The notes: generated from the letters alone by a model not told the origin. Shown: positions 7,670-16,981, counted from the first letter of the stretch. The stretch: 39,492 nt of DNA from Mycobacterium celatum (GCF_002101595.1 NZ_LQOM01000054.1:1-39492); one strand, 5' to 3'. Numbers and translations: made by a program.

Positions 7670-9964
7670 GTGACGTCCGGCCTCACCCACGCGGTGGATA
7701 CCGTCGAGCGGGCCGCAGCCACCCCCGATCAGCCGCAGCCGTTTCGCGAGCTGGGCCTCAAAGACGACGAATACCAGCGCATCCGCGACATTCTCGGGCG
7801 CCGGCCCGCCGACGCCGAGCTGGCCATGTACTCGGTGATGTGGAGCGAGCACTGCTCCTACAAGTCGTCCAAAATCCACCTGCGCTACTTCGGCGAGACG
7901 ACGACCGACGAGATGCGGGCCGGGATGCTGGCGGGTATCGGCGAGAACGCCGGCGTCGTCGACATCGGCGACGGGTGGGCGGTCACCTTCAAAGTGGAGT
8001 CGCACAACCACCCGTCCTACGTCGAGCCGTATCAGGGCGCGGCGACCGGGGTCGGCGGCATTGTGCGCGACATCATGGCGATGGGCGCCCGCCCGGTCGC
8101 GGTGATGGACCAGCTGCGCTTCGGCGCGGCCGACGCCCCGGATACCCGGCGGGTGCTCGACGGCGTGGTCCGCGGCATCGGCGGCTACGGCAACTCACTG
8201 GGGCTGCCCAACATCGGCGGCGAAACCGTCTTCGACGCCTGCTACGCCGGCAACCCATTGGTGAACGCGCTGTGCGTGGGCGTGCTGCGCACCGAGGACC
8301 TGCACCTGGCGTTCGCGTCGGGCACCGGCAACAAGATCATCCTGTTCGGCGCACGGACCGGGCTCGACGGCATCGGCGGGGTGTCGGTGCTGGCGTCGGA
8401 CACCTTCGCGGGTGACGAGTCCGGTCCGGGACGCAAAAAACTGCCCTCGGTGCAAGTCGGCGACCCGTTCATGGAGAAAGTGCTCATCGAGTGCTGCCTC
8501 GAGCTCTACGCCGCCGACCTGGTGATCGGGATCCAGGACCTGGGTGGAGCCGGATTAGCCTGTGCCACATCGGAATTGGCGTCTGCTGGCGACGGCGGCA
8601 TGGCCATCCAACTGGACACCGTGCCGCTGCGGGCCAAGAACATGACGCCGGCCGAAGTCCTCTGCAGCGAGTCGCAGGAGCGGATGTGCGCGGTGGTCGC
8701 GCCGGAAAACGTGGACGCGTTCATGGCGGTATGCCGCAAATGGGACGTGCTGGCCACTGTGATCGGCGAGGTCACCGACGGCGACCGGCTCAAGATCACC
8801 TGGCATGGCGAGACGGTGGTCGACGTGCCGCCGCGTACGGTGGCCCATCAGGGTCCGGTCTACCAGCGGCCGGTCGCCCGCCCGCACTCGCAGGACGCGT
8901 TGAACGCCGACCGGTCCACCCGGTTGCCCCGACCGGCCACCGGCGACGAGTTGCGCGCGACTTTGCTTGCGCTGCTGGGCAGTCCGCACCTGTGCAGCCG
9001 GGCGTTCATTACCGAGCAATACGACCGCTACGTGCGCGGCAACACCGTGCTGGCCGTGCACGCCGACGGCGGCATGCTGCGCGTCGACGAAACCACCGGC
9101 CGCGGCATCGCGGTGTCCACCGACGCGTCGGGCCGCTACACGCTTCTGGATCCATACACCGGTGCCCAGCTTGCGCTGGCCGAGGCATACCGCAACGTCG
9201 CCGCCACCGGCGCCACCCCCGTCGCCGTCACCAACTGCCTCAACTTCGGCTCCCCGGAGGATCCCGGCGTGATGTGGCAGTTCGCCCAGGCGGTCCGTGG
9301 GTTGGCCGATGGCTGTGCGGCGCTTGGCATTCCGGTGACTGGCGGCAACGTCAGCTTCTACAACCAGACCGGCTCGACGCCCATCATGCCCACCCCGGTC
9401 GTCGGCGTGCTAGGCGTCATCGACGATGTGAGCCGACGCCTGCCCACCGGCATGGGCACCGAACCCGGCGAGTCGCTGCTGCTGCTCGGCGACACCCGCG
9501 ACGAATTCGACGGTTCGATCTGGGCGCAGGTCACCGCCGATCATCTGGGCGGGCTGCCGCCGCAGGTGGATCTGGCCCGCGAAAAACTGCTCGCCGAGGT
9601 GCTGACCGCCGCCTCCCGCGACGGGTTGGTGTCGGCGGCCCACGACCTGTCCGAAGGCGGCCTTGCGCAGGCCGTGGTGGAATCGGCGCTGGCCGGCGAA
9701 ACCGGTTGCCGCATCGTGCTTCCCGAGGGCACCGACCCGTTCGTGATGTTGTTCTCCGAGTCGGCGGGCCGGCTTCTGGTGGCCGTGCCGCGCACTGAGG
9801 AAAGCCGGTTCGTCTCGATGTGCGAGGCGCGCGGGCTGCCCGTCGCCCGTATCGGCGTCGTCGATGCAGGGTCGGATTCGGTGGAGGTCCAGGGACTGTT
9901 CACGGTGTCGTTGGCCGAGCTGCGCAGCACGTCCGAAGGGGTGCTGCCGCGACTGTTCGGGTAG
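7670..9964 (+). CDS. purL: Phosphoribosylformylglycinamidine synthase subunit PurL
   Basis: The product has 764 residues, the small-type PurL that works with PurQ and PurS. It converts FGAR, glutamine and ATP to FGAM in purine synthesis. Visible blocks are MYSVMWSEHCSYKSSK, KVESHNHPSYVEPYQGAATG (ATP and metal site), IQDLGGAGLACATSE, TNCLNFGSPEDPGVMWQF, VTGGNVSFYNQ and AAHDLSEGGLAQA, covering both tandem AIRS-like halves. GTG at 7670 fits the -10 box; GTG at 7664 is in frame, two codons earlier, and a later GTG (about 7691) matches the annotated M. tuberculosis start. No purQ or purS is in the window. The next gene begins three bases after the stop. Confidence 0.97.
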   Translation: MTSGLTHAVDTVERAAATPDQPQPFRELGLKDDEYQRIRDILGRRPADAELAMYSVMWSEHCSYKSSKIHLRYFGETTTDEMRAGMLAGIGENAGVVDIGDGWAVTFKVESHNHPSYVEPYQGAATGVGGIVRDIMAMGARPVAVMDQLRFGAADAPDTRRVLDGVVRGIGGYGNSLGLPNIGGETVFDACYAGNPLVNALCVGVLRTEDLHLAFASGTGNKIILFGARTGLDGIGGVSVLASDTFAGDESGPGRKKLPSVQVGDPFMEKVLIECCLELYAADLVIGIQDLGGAGLACATSELASAGDGGMAIQLDTVPLRAKNMTPAEVLCSESQERMCAVVAPENVDAFMAVCRKWDVLATVIGEVTDGDRLKITWHGETVVDVPPRTVAHQGPVYQRPVARPHSQDALNADRSTRLPRPATGDELRATLLALLGSPHLCSRAFITEQYDRYVRGNTVLAVHADGGMLRVDETTGRGIAVSTDASGRYTLLDPYTGAQLALAEAYRNVAATGATPVAVTNCLNFGSPEDPGVMWQFAQAVRGLADGCAALGIPVTGGNVSFYNQTGSTPIMPTPVVGVLGVIDDVSRRLPTGMGTEPGESLLLLGDTRDEFDGSIWAQVTADHLGGLPPQVDLAREKLLAEVLTAASRDGLVSAAHDLSEGGLAQAVVESALAGETGCRIVLPEGTDPFVMLFSESAGRLLVAVPRTEESRFVSMCEARGLPVARIGVVDAGSDSVEVQGLFTVSLAELRSTSEGVLPRLFG

Positions 9965-9967
9965 CCC

Positions 9968-11722
9968 ATGAGCGCTTCAGTCGACGACGTCACCACCGAA
10001 GCGTTACCGACCCGCGGCAGGCACCCGCTGCTCGTGTGGGCATGGAGCCTGCTGCGGCTGAAGTTCGTCGGTGTGGCGTTCGGCGCGTTGTTCTTCTGCT
10101 TGTCGTTGACGCCGTCACTGCTGCCCCGGGATTGGCTGTTTCAGGGGCTGATCGGCGGCATCAACGCGGCGTTCGGCTACGGACTGGGCGTTTTGATCGG
10201 CAAGACCGCCTACCGCGTCGTGCTGCGCAACGCCGGCTGGTGGCCGCCGCCGGCGCGGGTGCTGTTCTGGATGAAGGCGTCGGTGGTCGCCATCTCGCCG
10301 ACGGCATGCGTGCTGATGCTCGTCCCCGCCGCATCCTGGCAGCGGCAGGTGTCGGCGCTGATGGGTATCGAAGGGCCGACGACGCCGGCCTACCTGCGGA
10401 CCCTGATGGTCGCGATCGCCGTAAGCGCGTTGCTGGTAGCGGCATTTCGGGCCGTGATCGACGCTATCAAGCTGCTAGCCCGAATGCTGATCAGACGCTG
10501 GCACATCCACGACGAGGTGGCGTTGTTCATCGGCACCGCGATCGTGGTGGCGCTGCTGGTCACCCTGATCAACGGCGTCCTGGTGCGCGGATTCTTCGCC
10601 GGAGCCAACAAGATCTTCGAACCGCAGAACAGCGAAACACGCGAAGGCCTGACCCAGCCGACCCTACCCGAAAAGTCAGGCAGCCCAATGTCATTAGCAC
10701 CGTGGGACACGCTGGGTTATCAGGGCCGCAACTTCGTCGCCACCGGCCCGCACGCCGCCGAGCTCACCCGGATCAACGGCCGGCCCGCCCGGGAACCCAT
10801 CCGGGTGTATGCGGGGCTGCACACGGCCGAGGACGACGCCGGCCGCATGAAAGTCCTTGTCCGCGAACTCGAACGCACCGCCGCCTCCGACCGCAAGGTG
10901 CTGGTCATCGTCCCCACCACCGGCACCGGCTGGATCAATCCGGTGGCCGCCCGCGCGATCGAGATGATGTACAACGGCGACACCGCGATGGTGGGTGTGC
11001 AGTATTCCTATCTGCCGAGCTGGATTTCGTTTCTGGCCGACCGGCAGAAGTCGAAGGATTCCGGGCGGGCATTGGTCAACACCGTCCACGACTACTGGCA
11101 GCAACTGCCGGCCGATCACCGCCCGAAGCTGGTGCTCTACGGCGAAAGCCTGGGTTCGATGGCCGGGCAGAGCGCATTCGGTTTCCTACCGGATATTCCG
11201 AGGATGGGTTTCGACGGCGTGCTGTGGGTCGGTCCGCCGCACGAAAGCCCGCTATGGCATGCGCTGATGGTACGACGCGACCCCGGCACCCCCGAGGTGC
11301 TACCGCGTTACGACAACGGGCGGACCGTGCGGTTCTCCGAGGCCGTCACCAGCGACGACGTCGCCCGCATCGCCGCGCCTCCGTGGGACGGCACCCGAGT
11401 GCTGTTCCTGCAGCACCCGTCTGACCCCGTCGTCTGGTGGTCGCCCGACCTGTTGTTCTCCCGGCCCGACTGGCTGGTCGAACCGCCCGGCCAGGATCGC
11501 ACCGCGGCGATGAGTTGGTATCCCGTGGTGACGTTCTGGCAAGTCAGCGCCGACCTGACCGATGCCGAGAGCATGCCCGGCGGCCATGGTCACAACTACG
11601 GCGACATCGTGCTCGACGGCTGGGCCGCGGTGGCCCCGCCGGAGGGCTGGCAGCCAAGCGACACCGAACGCATTCGGACTGCGCTGAAACAGACCGAAAG
11701 CGCCGACGGACCCGAACACTGA
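9968..11722 (+). CDS. Membrane-anchored alpha/beta hydrolase (Abhydrolase_9 type)
   Basis: The product has 584 residues. The N-terminal third is hydrophobic with helices at about 28-50, 57-80, 95-118, 138-160 and 180-205. A soluble hydrolase domain follows from about 235. The nucleophile elbow is GESLG in LVLYGESLGSMAGQSAFG (Ser near 394). FLQHPSDPVVWW and GGHGHNYGD probably carry the acid and the His. This layout matches the mycobacterial family that includes Rv1069c (Abhydrolase_9 N and C domains), whose substrates are not established; lipid or ester cleavage near the membrane is likely. It follows purL closely and shares one base with the next start (TGATG). Confidence 0.85.
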   Translation: MSASVDDVTTEALPTRGRHPLLVWAWSLLRLKFVGVAFGALFFCLSLTPSLLPRDWLFQGLIGGINAAFGYGLGVLIGKTAYRVVLRNAGWWPPPARVLFWMKASVVAISPTACVLMLVPAASWQRQVSALMGIEGPTTPAYLRTLMVAIAVSALLVAAFRAVIDAIKLLARMLIRRWHIHDEVALFIGTAIVVALLVTLINGVLVRGFFAGANKIFEPQNSETREGLTQPTLPEKSGSPMSLAPWDTLGYQGRNFVATGPHAAELTRINGRPAREPIRVYAGLHTAEDDAGRMKVLVRELERTAASDRKVLVIVPTTGTGWINPVAARAIEMMYNGDTAMVGVQYSYLPSWISFLADRQKSKDSGRALVNTVHDYWQQLPADHRPKLVLYGESLGSMAGQSAFGFLPDIPRMGFDGVLWVGPPHESPLWHALMVRRDPGTPEVLPRYDNGRTVRFSEAVTSDDVARIAAPPWDGTRVLFLQHPSDPVVWWSPDLLFSRPDWLVEPPGQDRTAAMSWYPVVTFWQVSADLTDAESMPGGHGHNYGDIVLDGWAAVAPPEGWQPSDTERIRTALKQTESADGPEH

Positions 11723-12348
11723 TGCGCTCCAATGGTTTTCGGGCCGTTTCGCTGGCGGGGGCTCTAATCGGCTGGAGCTTTGTCGGTCCCCGGGTCCGGA
11801 TGCCGTGGCGTATTGTGGCGCAATCCGGTCTGGCGGGGCTGCTGGTCCTGGTGACCCGTGCGCCGTTGGGGCTGGCTCCGCCGCGGCTGTGGGCGGGATT
11901 GCGGATCGGGGTCGCGGCGGCGCTGCCCGCGGCGACCGGTGTCGCGAGCACGACAGCGGTGCCGGTGGTGCGGTTGTCGATGGCCGACCGGGAGCTGCCG
12001 CGGCCGACGCCGCTCTGGCTGCTGCTGCGGATACCCGTGGGCACGGTCTGGGCAGAGGAGGCCGCGTACCGCGGGGCGTTAGGTGCTACGGCCAGAACAG
12101 CTTTCGGTGAAACACGTGGACGGCTGTTGCAGGCAGCCGCGTTCGGGCTCTCGCATATCGCCGATGCCCGCGCCACCAGCGAACCGGTGCTGCCCACGGT
12201 GGTGGCCACCGGCATCGCCGGCTGGGTATTCGGTTGGCTCGCCGAGCGTTCCGGCAGCCTGGCGGCCCCGATGCTGGCACATCTGGCGATCAACGAGGCC
12301 GGGGCAGCCGCGGCGCTGGCGGTGCAGGCGTATGGCCGCGCGTCGTAA
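11722..12348 (+). CDS. CPBP-family intramembrane metalloprotease homologue
   Basis: The product has 208 residues with several membrane helices, corresponding to Rv0804. The three CPBP (Abi) motifs are intact: EEAAYR (Glu112, Glu113, Arg117), FGLSHIAD (His145) and HLAINE (His187, Asn191), the residues that build the Rce1-like active site. CPBP proteins cleave prenylated or membrane peptides, or serve as bacteriocin immunity factors. The substrate here is unknown. The start overlaps the preceding stop (TGATG), and the gene overlaps the next by 17 bases, so the three genes probably form one translational unit. Confidence 0.88.
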   Translation: MRSNGFRAVSLAGALIGWSFVGPRVRMPWRIVAQSGLAGLLVLVTRAPLGLAPPRLWAGLRIGVAAALPAATGVASTTAVPVVRLSMADRELPRPTPLWLLLRIPVGTVWAEEAAYRGALGATARTAFGETRGRLLQAAAFGLSHIADARATSEPVLPTVVATGIAGWVFGWLAERSGSLAAPMLAHLAINEAGAAAALAVQAYGRAS

Positions 12349-12718
12349 AGCCGACCCGGCCCAGACCCGGCAAGCGGTCCTGGCTCTCGGGGAGTGGCTG
12401 CGCGACGACAGTCGGCCCGCGCCCGACCGCGCCGAATTGGCTGCCGCGGTGCGGCTCACCGCCCGGACCCTGGCCGAGCAGGCGCCCGGCGCCAGCGTCG
12501 AGGTCCGCATTCCGCCGTTCGTTGCCGTCCAGTGTGTCGCCGGGCCGCGGCACACCCGCGGCACCCCGCCCAACGTCGTCGAAACCGATCCGCGCACTTG
12601 GCTGTTGTTGGCCACCGGGCTGCTCACGGTTTCCGACGCCCAGGCCACCGGCGCACTGCGCCTGTCCGGTTCCCGGGCCGGCGACATCGCGGCCTGGCTA
12701 CCGCTCGTGAACTTGTGA
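12332..12718 (+). CDS. Sterol-carrier-family small protein (Rv0807-like)
   Basis: The product has 128 residues, soluble, with no signal peptide. It begins MAARRKADPAQTRQAV, is helical at first, then carries VEVRIPPFVAVQCVAGPRHT and PNVVETDPRTWLLLATG, and ends GALRLSGSRAGDIAAWLPLV, a pattern recognised in actinobacteria as sterol-carrier-like. No enzyme motif is visible. In M. tuberculosis the homologue precedes purF as here. The ATG lies inside the end of the protease gene. Function is not established. Confidence 0.8.
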   Translation: MAARRKADPAQTRQAVLALGEWLRDDSRPAPDRAELAAAVRLTARTLAEQAPGASVEVRIPPFVAVQCVAGPRHTRGTPPNVVETDPRTWLLLATGLLTVSDAQATGALRLSGSRAGDIAAWLPLVNL

Positions 12719-12828
12719 CTCTTGTGGCGCACGCGACGGCTGAAACCTCCTGGAACGATCCTTCGCGTAAAGCCGTTAGCACAGTGCGCAACACGCTCGT
12801 CCGATTCGGTGACTCGACGGTCGTCCCC

Positions 12829-12865
12829 GTAGACTCCGTTACGTCACCAATCGCGCCCCAGGGAG
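12829..12865 (+). promoter_or_regulatory. purF promoter and ribosome-binding site
   Basis: TAGACT (12829-12834) is a good -10 hexamer in the 157-base gap before purF. CAGGGAG follows at about 12859-12865, eleven bases before the GTG. This suggests a short leader of about 35 bases. No riboswitch-like structure is evident. Confidence 0.45.
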
Positions 12866-12875
12866 CCGCCACACC

Positions 12876-14420
12876 GTGACCGCCCAGCAGCCGCTGCCCG
12901 AGGAAAATCCGCCCGGCGAAGAGTGCGGCGTATTCGGTGTATGGGCGCCCGGCGAGGAAGTCGCCAAGCTGACCTACTACGGCCTGTACGCATTGCAGCA
13001 CCGCGGGCAAGAAGCCGCCGGCATTGCGGTCGCCGACGGGTCGCAGGTGCTGGTGTTCAAGGACCTCGGCCTAGTCAGCCAGGTGTTCGAGGAGCAGACA
13101 CTGGCGGCCATGGAAGGCCACGTGGCGATCGGGCACTGCCGCTACTCCACCACTGGCAACACCACCTGGGAAAACGCGCAACCAGTGTTTCGCAACACCG
13201 CGGCAGGCACCGGGGTGGCGCTCGGACATAACGGCAACCTGGTCAACAGCACCGCGCTGGTCGGCAGGGCCCGCGACGCCGGGCTGATCAACACACGGGT
13301 GCCCGGCGCGGCCACCACCGACTCCGACATCCTTGGCGCACTGCTCGCCCACGGGGCGGCCGATTCCAGCCTGGAGCAGGCGGCCCTGGAACTGCTGCCG
13401 ACCGTGCGCGGGGCGTTCTGCCTGACGTTCATGGACGAAAACACCCTCTACGCGGCCCGCGACCCGCACGGGGTTCGGCCGTTGTCGCTGGGCCGGCTGG
13501 ACCGCGGCTGGGTGGTGGCGTCGGAAACCGCTGCGCTGGACATCGTCGGCGCCTCGTTCGTGCGGGACATCGAACCCGGTGAGCTGCTGGCGATCGACGC
13601 CGACGGGGTGCGCTCCAGCCGCTTCGCCAACCCGACCCCGAAGGGGTGCATCTTCGAATACGTCTACCTGGCGCGTCCGGACAGCACGCTCGCCGGCCGG
13701 TCGGTGCACCGCGCGCGGGTGGAGATCGGCCGCCGGCTGGCCCGCGAATGCCCGATCGACGCCGACCTGGTGATCGGCGTTCCGGAGTCGGGCACTCCGG
13801 CAGCGGTGGGCTATGCGCAGGAGTCCGGCATCCCGTACGGCCAGGGCCTGACGAAGAACGCCTACGTGGGGCGGACATTCATCCAGCCCTCGCAGACCAT
13901 CCGCCAACTCGGCATCCGGCTCAAGCTCAACCCGCTCAAGGAGGTCATCCGCGGCAAACGGCTCATCGTCGTCGACGACTCGATCGTGCGGGGCAACACC
14001 CAGCGCGCGCTGGTGCGGATGCTGCGGGAGGCCGGCGCCGTCGAGGTGCACGTGCGGATCGCGTCGCCGCCGGTGAAGTGGCCCTGCTTCTACGGCATCG
14101 ACTTCCCGTCGCCGGCCGAGCTCATCGCCAACGCCGTCGAGGACGAAGACGAGATGCTCGAGGCGGTACGCCATGCCATCAACGCCGACACGCTGGGCTA
14201 CATCTCACTGCGCGGCCTGATCGCGGCCACCGAGCAGCCCACCTCGCGGTTGTGCTCGGCCTGCTTCGATGGCCAGTACCCGATCGAACTGCCCAGCGAA
14301 ACGGCGCTGGGCAAGAACGTCATCGAGCACATGCTGGCCACCGCGGCACGCGGGGCGGCGGCGCAGAGCGCCGAGGTATCCCCGGAGGCCGAGGAGGCAT
14401 CCGTGCTGCGGCACCCGTAG
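12876..14420 (+). CDS. purF: Amidophosphoribosyltransferase PurF
   Basis: The product has 514 residues. It catalyses the first committed step of purine synthesis, PRPP plus glutamine to phosphoribosylamine. The N-terminal glutaminase starts at Cys17 (EECGVFGVW) after a short propeptide of the kind that is cleaved off. The region RYSTTGNTTWENAQP and LGHNGNLVN complete the Ntn site. The C-terminal phosphoribosyltransferase has RLIVVDDSIVRGNT for PRPP binding. Cysteines in the C-terminal half (WPCFYGIDFP and LCSACFDG) match iron-sulfur-containing PurF proteins. purM follows 40 bases downstream. Confidence 0.97.
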   Translation: MTAQQPLPEENPPGEECGVFGVWAPGEEVAKLTYYGLYALQHRGQEAAGIAVADGSQVLVFKDLGLVSQVFEEQTLAAMEGHVAIGHCRYSTTGNTTWENAQPVFRNTAAGTGVALGHNGNLVNSTALVGRARDAGLINTRVPGAATTDSDILGALLAHGAADSSLEQAALELLPTVRGAFCLTFMDENTLYAARDPHGVRPLSLGRLDRGWVVASETAALDIVGASFVRDIEPGELLAIDADGVRSSRFANPTPKGCIFEYVYLARPDSTLAGRSVHRARVEIGRRLARECPIDADLVIGVPESGTPAAVGYAQESGIPYGQGLTKNAYVGRTFIQPSQTIRQLGIRLKLNPLKEVIRGKRLIVVDDSIVRGNTQRALVRMLREAGAVEVHVRIASPPVKWPCFYGIDFPSPAELIANAVEDEDEMLEAVRHAINADTLGYISLRGLIAATEQPTSRLCSACFDGQYPIELPSETALGKNVIEHMLATAARGAAAQSAEVSPEAEEASVLRHP

Positions 14421-14460
14421 CCGATGGCGGCGTGGGTGCCGACCGGTAGCCTTGATCGCG

Positions 14461-15537
14461 ATGACTGCAAAAGACCCCGGTAATCAGGGCATTACCTACG
14501 CTGAAGCAGGGGTAGACATCGAAGCCGGCGACCGCGCCGTCGAACTGTTCAAGCCGTTGGCGTCGAAAGCCACCAGGCCCGAGGTCCGCAGCAAGCTGGG
14601 CGGTTTCGCCGGATTGTTCGCGTTGCGCGGCGGCTATCGGGAGCCGCTGCTGGCGGCGTCCAGTGACGGTGTGGGCACCAAGCTGGCCGTCGCTCAGGCG
14701 ATGGACAAGCACGACACCGTGGGCCTGGACCTGGTCGCGATGGTCGTCGACGACCTGGTGGTCTGCGGCGCCGAACCGCTGTTCCTGTTGGACTACATCG
14801 CGCTGGGCCGAATCGTGCCCGAACGGCTCAACGCGATTGTCGCCGGCATCGCCGACGGGTGCATGCGAGCGGGCTGCGCATTGCTCGGCGGCGAGACCGC
14901 CGAGCACCCGGGCCTGATCGAACCGGACCACTACGACATCTCGGGCACCGCCGTCGGCGTGGTCGAGGCCGACGACGTGCTGGGCCCCGAGCGCGTCAAG
15001 CCCGGCGACGTCATCATCGCGATGGGATCGTCCGGACTGCATTCCAATGGATATTCGCTGGCCCGCAAGGTCCTGCTGGAGATCGACCGGATGAACCTGG
15101 CCGGCTATGTCGAGGAGTTCGGCCGCACACTGGGCGAAGAGCTGCTCGAGCCCACCCTGATCTACGCCAAGGATTGTCTGGCCCTGGCCGCCGAAACCCA
15201 CGTCCGCACCTTTTGCCACATCACTGGCGGCGGGCTGGCCGGCAACCTGGAACGCGTCATACCGCACGGGCTGGTGGCCGAGGTCGACCGCGGCACCTGG
15301 ACGCCGGCGCCGGTGTTCGCGATGATCGCGCAGCGTGGACGCGTGACGCGTGCGGAGATGGAGAAGACGTTCAACATGGGCGTCGGCATGGTCGCGGTCG
15401 TCGCGCCCGAGGACACCGACCGGGCCCTGGCAATCTTGACCGCGCGGCACTTGAACTGCTGGGTGCTGGGCACCGTCAGCAAGGGTGGAAAAGAAGGCCC
15501 CCGAGCCAAGCTCGTCGGGCAGCACCCGAGGTTTTAA
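14461..15537 (+). CDS. purM: Phosphoribosylformylglycinamidine cyclo-ligase PurM
   Basis: The product has 358 residues, normal for AIR synthetase, which closes the imidazole ring of FGAM using ATP. Signature segments are GGFAGLFAL, AASSDGVGTKLAVAQ, MVVDDLVVCGAEPLFLLDY, LGGETAEHPG, SSGLHSNGYSLAR and HITGGGLAGNLERV. The ATG at 14461 fits the family start; the same frame is open into purF. A TAGCCT hexamer (14447-14452) eight bases before the ATG could give purM its own leaderless transcript, in addition to read-through from purF. Confidence 0.97.
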   Translation: MTAKDPGNQGITYAEAGVDIEAGDRAVELFKPLASKATRPEVRSKLGGFAGLFALRGGYREPLLAASSDGVGTKLAVAQAMDKHDTVGLDLVAMVVDDLVVCGAEPLFLLDYIALGRIVPERLNAIVAGIADGCMRAGCALLGGETAEHPGLIEPDHYDISGTAVGVVEADDVLGPERVKPGDVIIAMGSSGLHSNGYSLARKVLLEIDRMNLAGYVEEFGRTLGEELLEPTLIYAKDCLALAAETHVRTFCHITGGGLAGNLERVIPHGLVAEVDRGTWTPAPVFAMIAQRGRVTRAEMEKTFNMGVGMVAVVAPEDTDRALAILTARHLNCWVLGTVSKGGKEGPRAKLVGQHPRF

Positions 15538-15546
15538 CCAACGGCG

Positions 15547-15738
15547 CTAGCGACGCCACTCGTCTTCGTCGGCCCAGGGGTCGCTCGGAAACGGCTCCCC
15601 CCCGTCGCGCTGGGCGGCGTCGTCGGCGCTCGACCCGGACAGCTCGCGCTGAAGCCGCTCGAAATCGGTCTGCGGGGTGCTGTACTTCAGTTCTCGAGCA
15701 ACCTTGGTCTGCTTCGCCTTAGCCCGGCCGCGGCCCAT
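15547..15738 (-). CDS. DUF3073 small basic-acidic protein (Rv0810c-like)
   Basis: The product has 63 residues. The start MGRGRAKAKQTKVARELKYSTP is the conserved opening of DUF3073; the tail is acidic and ends WADEDEWRR. A purine-rich stretch GAGGGGG lies just before the ATG; an ATG twelve codons upstream is in frame but gives residues not seen in the family. It is soluble, with no enzyme motif. It is convergent with purM (9-base gap). The role is unknown, although it is widely conserved in actinobacteria. Confidence 0.88.
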   Translation of the reverse strand: MGRGRAKAKQTKVARELKYSTPQTDFERLQRELSGSSADDAAQRDGGEPFPSDPWADEDEWRR

Positions 15739-15874
15739 GGGGGAACCCCCTCGCGCAATAACGGAGCGGCCCAAGAGAAGGCGGCTCCGATCTGTCAGTG
15801 AATTTATTGTCCTATCGACAGTTTACCGTGCCCCGCGGGTGCGTGCTGGCCTGCCCTACCCACCGGTACGACGG

Positions 15875-16969
15875 TCACCGGCTGGTGCCGCGCAGCCGCT
15901 CGACGGCCGCCCGTCCGGCGCCCACCGCATCGGGCGGGGGCATGGAATCGGGATCGATCACCGCGGTCACGCCGGCGTCGGCGCCCGTGACCAATTCGGT
16001 GTCAGCGGGTAACCCGCGTTTGAGCAGCGCCAGCGCCACCGGGCCGAGGTCGACATGGTCGACGACGGTTCCCAGCCGGCCCACCGAGCGCCCGTTGGCC
16101 TGCACCGCATCGCCCGTGGATGGCCGATCCGCCGAGCCGTCGAGGTGCAAGAGCACCAGCATGCGCGGCGGTTTGCCGAGGTTGTGCACGCGCGCGATGG
16201 TCTCCTGCCCCCGATAGCAGCCCTTGTCCAGGTGAACCGCGCCCAGCCCCGGGCCGCCGATCCAGCCCACCTCGTGCGGAATCGTGCGCTCGTCGGTGTC
16301 GACTCCGAGCCGTGGGCGCACGGCCGCCACCCGATGCGCTTCGTAAGCCCACACCCCGGCTGGCCGAATCTTGGCTTGCACCAAGCGGTTTCGCCACTCT
16401 GGCGCCTCATCGCGCGGCACCACCAAGTCCAGCTCGACCTGGCCCGCCTGCGCGCTGGGCATCCGCCGCAGGAAGCCTCCGCCCGGGAGCGCCGCGGCCG
16501 TCATCCCGGCGGGCAATGCGTCGACGCCGAGAGCGTCGAGAACCGGTCGCTCGGCCAGCCGCGGACCCAGCAGCGACAGCACCGCGAGGTCGGCGGCAGC
16601 GGGACTCACGTCGGACCAGAACACCATCTTGCGCAGGTAGTCCAGCAGCGGCTCGCCGCGCCAGGGCTCGGTGTCGAGGTAGGTGATGCCGCCCAGCTCG
16701 GTCTGGATCCAGTGGTCCTCGACGCGGCCCTGCCCGTCCAGGCTGAGGTTCTCGGTGCTGGCGCCGTCGGGCAGCTCGCTGACGTGCTGGGTCGAGATGC
16801 TGTGCAGCCAGGTCTGCCGGTCGCCGCCGGTCAGCGTGATCACCTTGCGATGCGAGCGATCCATCAGCACGGCGTCGGATTCAGCCGCGCGCTGCTCGCC
16901 CAGCGGGTCGCCGTAATGCCAGGTCACACCGGCGTCCGGACCGGTCGAGGGGGCGGGAACTGCAGCCAC
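15875..16969 (-). CDS. ygfZ: YgfZ/GcvT-like folate-binding protein
   Basis: The product has 364 residues. The YgfZ signature KGCYRGQE is intact in HLDKGCYRGQETIARV, and GcvT-like segments are present (DRSHRKVITLTGGDRQTWLHSI, VWAYEAHRVAAVRPRLGVDTDERTIPHEVG). YgfZ-family proteins bind tetrahydrofolate and support iron-sulfur enzymes through their signature Cys. The GTG start has a TAGAGT -10 box six bases upstream (16976-16981), indicating a leaderless mRNA. The gene corresponds to Rv0811c and is divergent from the folate-pathway lyase that follows, a sensible pairing. Confidence 0.92.
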   Translation of the reverse strand: MAAVPAPSTGPDAGVTWHYGDPLGEQRAAESDAVLMDRSHRKVITLTGGDRQTWLHSISTQHVSELPDGASTENLSLDGQGRVEDHWIQTELGGITYLDTEPWRGEPLLDYLRKMVFWSDVSPAAADLAVLSLLGPRLAERPVLDALGVDALPAGMTAAALPGGGFLRRMPSAQAGQVELDLVVPRDEAPEWRNRLVQAKIRPAGVWAYEAHRVAAVRPRLGVDTDERTIPHEVGWIGGPGLGAVHLDKGCYRGQETIARVHNLGKPPRMLVLLHLDGSADRPSTGDAVQANGRSVGRLGTVVDHVDLGPVALALLKRGLPADTELVTGADAGVTAVIDPDSMPPPDAVGAGRAAVERLRGTSR

Positions 16970-16975
16970 ATCTCA

Positions 16976-16981
16976 ACTCTA
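16976..16981 (-). promoter_or_regulatory. -10 box of the ygfZ-like gene
   Basis: TAGAGT on the minus strand, six bases before the GTG at 16969. This spacing places the transcription start at the start codon. Confidence 0.5.

Noticed and set aside
8491..9798. 435-codon open frame inside purL in another frame
   Set aside because: It is Arg, Pro and Gly-rich with no domain pattern and is fully covered by the intact purL frame; long shadow frames are expected at this GC content.
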